From assembly GCA_029940175.1 (NCBI GenBank), contig JAOZRM010000011.1:1-23847 (forward strand): 23,847 nucleotides of DNA, read 5' to 3'. How positions within the stretch are numbered: the stretch's first letter is position 1; each line of letters starts with the position of its first letter. Shown here in pieces: positions 22,294-23,847 of this stretch. Position numbers and translations under genes: made by a program. The DNA comes from Candidatus Sabulitectum sp. (GTDB taxonomy: Bacteria > Fermentibacterota > Fermentibacteria > Fermentibacterales > JCC-6). The notes under the pieces were generated by a model. It saw only the letters and a list, made by a program, of their open reading frames with translations. It was not told the origin of the DNA and did no database searches.

Positions 22294-23769
22294 ATGAATC
22301 CAAGAGAAGCACAGGAAGCACTTACCTTTGACGATGTTTTAATTTTGCCAGCAGGTTCCGATGTGCATCCTGGCCAAGTGAGTCTTCATACCGAGTTATG
22401 CAAGGACATCGTTCTGAATATTCCTATTTTAAGTGCAGCTATGGATACGGTTACGGAGGCAGGAATGGCCATTGCCCTTGCTCAGCAGGGGGGTATGGGG
22501 GTAATTCATAAAAATCTCTCTATTGATGAGCAGGCTCAGCATGTGCGCTGTGTAAAAAGGGCAGAAAGCGGTGTGATCAACGACCCGATATCCCTTAAAA
22601 ACTCTGCACTTGTTTCCGATGCTTTCGAACTGGCAGAGAAAACAGGAGTATCCGGATTTCCGGTACTTAAGAACGGTAAATTGTGTGGCATCCTGACCCA
22701 TAGAGATTATCATTTTGAGCTTGATGGTTCCACGCCTGTGATTAACTTAATGACAAAGTTGGATAAACTTGTTACTGCTCCTGTGGGAACAAGTATTGAA
22801 GATGCGCTTGTATTGCTCAGGCAGCATCGTCTTGAAAAACTACCTCTGGTAAGCAAAGATGGACACCTGGCAGGTCTTGTGACCTTGAAGGATGCTCAAA
22901 AGGCCATGGAGTATCCCGAGGCATGTAAAGACAGTCGAGGGCGACTGAGGGCCGCCGCCGCAGTCAGTGTGGGGGAACCGGCTTTGACCAGAGCAGATGC
23001 GCTTGTGGAAGCAGGGGTTGATTGTGTTTTCATTGATACTGCCCATGGTCAGAGCAAGAGTGTTATTGCAACTACTGAAGCAATCAGAGCCAGGTATCCG
23101 GATCTAGCAATTGTTGTAGGAAATGTTGTCACTGCTGAGGCAACAGATGTTCTGATAAAATCAGGAGCAGACGTAGTCAAAGTTGGTGTTGGTCCCGGTT
23201 CAATATGTACTACAAGAATTGTTGCAGGAATAGGGTGTCCCCAGCTAACCGCAATTTACGACTGTGCTGAGGCAGCAGGAAAACATGGAAAAAAGATCAT
23301 TGCAGATGGCGGAGTCAAGTATTCTGGAGATATAGTGAAGGCTCTTGCTGCCGGAGCGGCCTCAGTTATGATTGGAAGCCTTTTCGCTGGAACTACTGAA
23401 AGTCCCGGAGAGGCTATAATCTATAAGGGCAGAAAGTTCAAGACATACCGCGGGATGGGCTCCATGGGTGCGATGAAAAGGGGTAGTGCAGATAGATATT
23501 TCCAGGATGCATCAGTTGAGAAGAAGCTCGTTCCAGAAGGAATTGAGGGTATGGTGGCTTTCAAGGGACTGGTAAGTGATTATCTTGTTCAACTCACCGG
23601 TGGTCTCAGGTCCGGCATGGGCTACGTTGGTGCCTCAACCATTCATGAACTATTCAAAAGGGCAAAATTCATTAGAATGACCTCAGCCGGTCTACGCGAG
23701 AGCCACGCCCACGACGTAACGGTGACCAAAGAAGCACCGAACTACTCTTCTGATGCCAGTGGATACTGA
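22294..23769 (+). CDS. guaB: Inosine-5'-monophosphate dehydrogenase GuaB
   Basis: This 491-residue enzyme oxidises IMP to XMP with NAD+, the committed step to guanine nucleotides. It begins EALTFDDVLILPAGSD. Two CBS domains lie at about residues 95-205 (VSGFPVLKNGKLCGILTHRD, LEKLPLVSKDGHLAGLVTLK). The catalytic cysteine is C305 in GPGSICTTR, the same number as in E. coli. Then come GGVKYSGDIVKALAAGA, the YRGMGSMGAM phosphate loop and the flap. The start at 22294 is set by AGGAGGGA at 22283-22290. The upstream frame to 22240 overlaps the zinc-ribbon gene and is rejected. It is probably cotranscribed with the EIIA and zinc-ribbon genes. Confidence 0.97.
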   Translation: MNPREAQEALTFDDVLILPAGSDVHPGQVSLHTELCKDIVLNIPILSAAMDTVTEAGMAIALAQQGGMGVIHKNLSIDEQAQHVRCVKRAESGVINDPISLKNSALVSDAFELAEKTGVSGFPVLKNGKLCGILTHRDYHFELDGSTPVINLMTKLDKLVTAPVGTSIEDALVLLRQHRLEKLPLVSKDGHLAGLVTLKDAQKAMEYPEACKDSRGRLRAAAAVSVGEPALTRADALVEAGVDCVFIDTAHGQSKSVIATTEAIRARYPDLAIVVGNVVTAEATDVLIKSGADVVKVGVGPGSICTTRIVAGIGCPQLTAIYDCAEAAGKHGKKIIADGGVKYSGDIVKALAAGAASVMIGSLFAGTTESPGEAIIYKGRKFKTYRGMGSMGAMKRGSADRYFQDASVEKKLVPEGIEGMVAFKGLVSDYLVQLTGGLRSGMGYVGASTIHELFKRAKFIRMTSAGLRESHAHDVTVTKEAPNYSSDASGY

Positions 23770-23847
23770 TCTTCTAGGGAGCTGCGGTCTTCGCCTTGAG
23801 ACAGAGATTTATTCTGACGGTGGCTATTCTCTCTGCCGTGTAGACTA
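23753..23847 (+). CDS. Possible start of a further gene (3' end outside window)
   Basis: A frame beginning ATG 23753, or GTG 23759, overlaps the end of guaB and stays open to the last base, giving 31 residues (MPVDTDLLGSCGLRLETEIY and on). No good ribosome binding site is seen and I recognise no family from so short a piece. The other plus-strand frames here are closed by stops. Confidence 0.3.
   Translation, partial: MPVDTDLLGSCGLRLETEIYSDGGYSLCRVD

Noticed and set aside
1..23847. tRNA, rRNA, CRISPR array or insertion sequence
   Set aside because: I saw no cloverleaf with CCA-type ends, no regularly spaced short repeats and no transposase motif on either strand; a covariance-model search could still find small RNAs.

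Overview
The window (23.8 kb) looks like a bacterial chromosome segment with moderate GC and densely packed, partly overlapping genes. It contains core metabolism genes (guaB, queA, tgt, a RumA-type methyltransferase, molybdenum cofactor genes), a Wzi-like outer-membrane barrel, and secreted proteins ending in a 'SPNPF...' C-terminal sorting-type domain. That mix points to a Gram-negative bacterium of the FCB superphylum or a neighbouring candidate phylum (Fermentibacteria, Eisenbacteria or Latescibacteria type). The phylum is inference; no rRNA or marker set is present.

Layout. (1) 1-3122: two tandem, very similar genes for secreted beta-propeller-like proteins with a C-terminal sorting domain. 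The first is cut by the window edge. The duplicated unit also carries a 3' fragment of the DUF2752 gene that lies beyond the second copy. (2) 2995-6551, minus strand: a tight operon of an M16C (PreP-like) metallopeptidase, a DUF4190 protein and a DUF2752 protein. (3) 6533-11847, plus strand: a molybdenum cofactor operon, consisting of a MobB-like P-loop/ModE fusion, moeA, moaA, moaC, a RelE/ParE-type toxin-antitoxin pair, mogA/moaB and a GNAT acetyltransferase. (4) 11856-12916, minus strand: an HTH-nucleotidyltransferase/HEPN pair of the MNT-HEPN class, with a palindrome-rich promoter and almost no 5' leader. (5) 12981-21390, minus strand: a long run of a PAS/GAF protein with a degenerate kinase-like end, queA, an RDD-like membrane protein with an acidic tail, tgt, a RumA-type RNA methyltransferase and a Wzi-like barrel, mostly with overlapping or near-touching ends. 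(6) 21479-23847, plus strand: an EIIA-Ntr-type PTS protein, a short zinc-ribbon protein, guaB, and possibly the start of another gene.

How the genes work together. MoaA and MoaC make cyclic pyranopterin monophosphate. MogA adenylates molybdopterin and MoeA inserts molybdate. The MobB/ModE fusion may join a nucleotide-binding maturation step to molybdate-type DNA binding. MoaD, MoaE and MobA are not in the window. QueA and Tgt form the queuosine tRNA branch and share their transcript with an rRNA/tRNA uracil methyltransferase and two envelope genes. EIIA-Ntr and the PAS/GAF protein are divergently transcribed from an 88-bp gap holding a 9-bp inverted repeat, which hints at shared regulation.

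Most unusual parts: the MobB-ModE fusion with no conventional start codon near its P-loop; a toxin-antitoxin pair inside the cofactor operon; the MNT-HEPN pair with a palindrome in its promoter spacer and a HEPN motif that reads R-x4-Y-x-Y instead of R-x4-H-x-Y; and the tandem duplication that captured a piece of a neighbouring gene. I saw no tRNA, rRNA, CRISPR array, insertion sequence or convincing intrinsic terminator.
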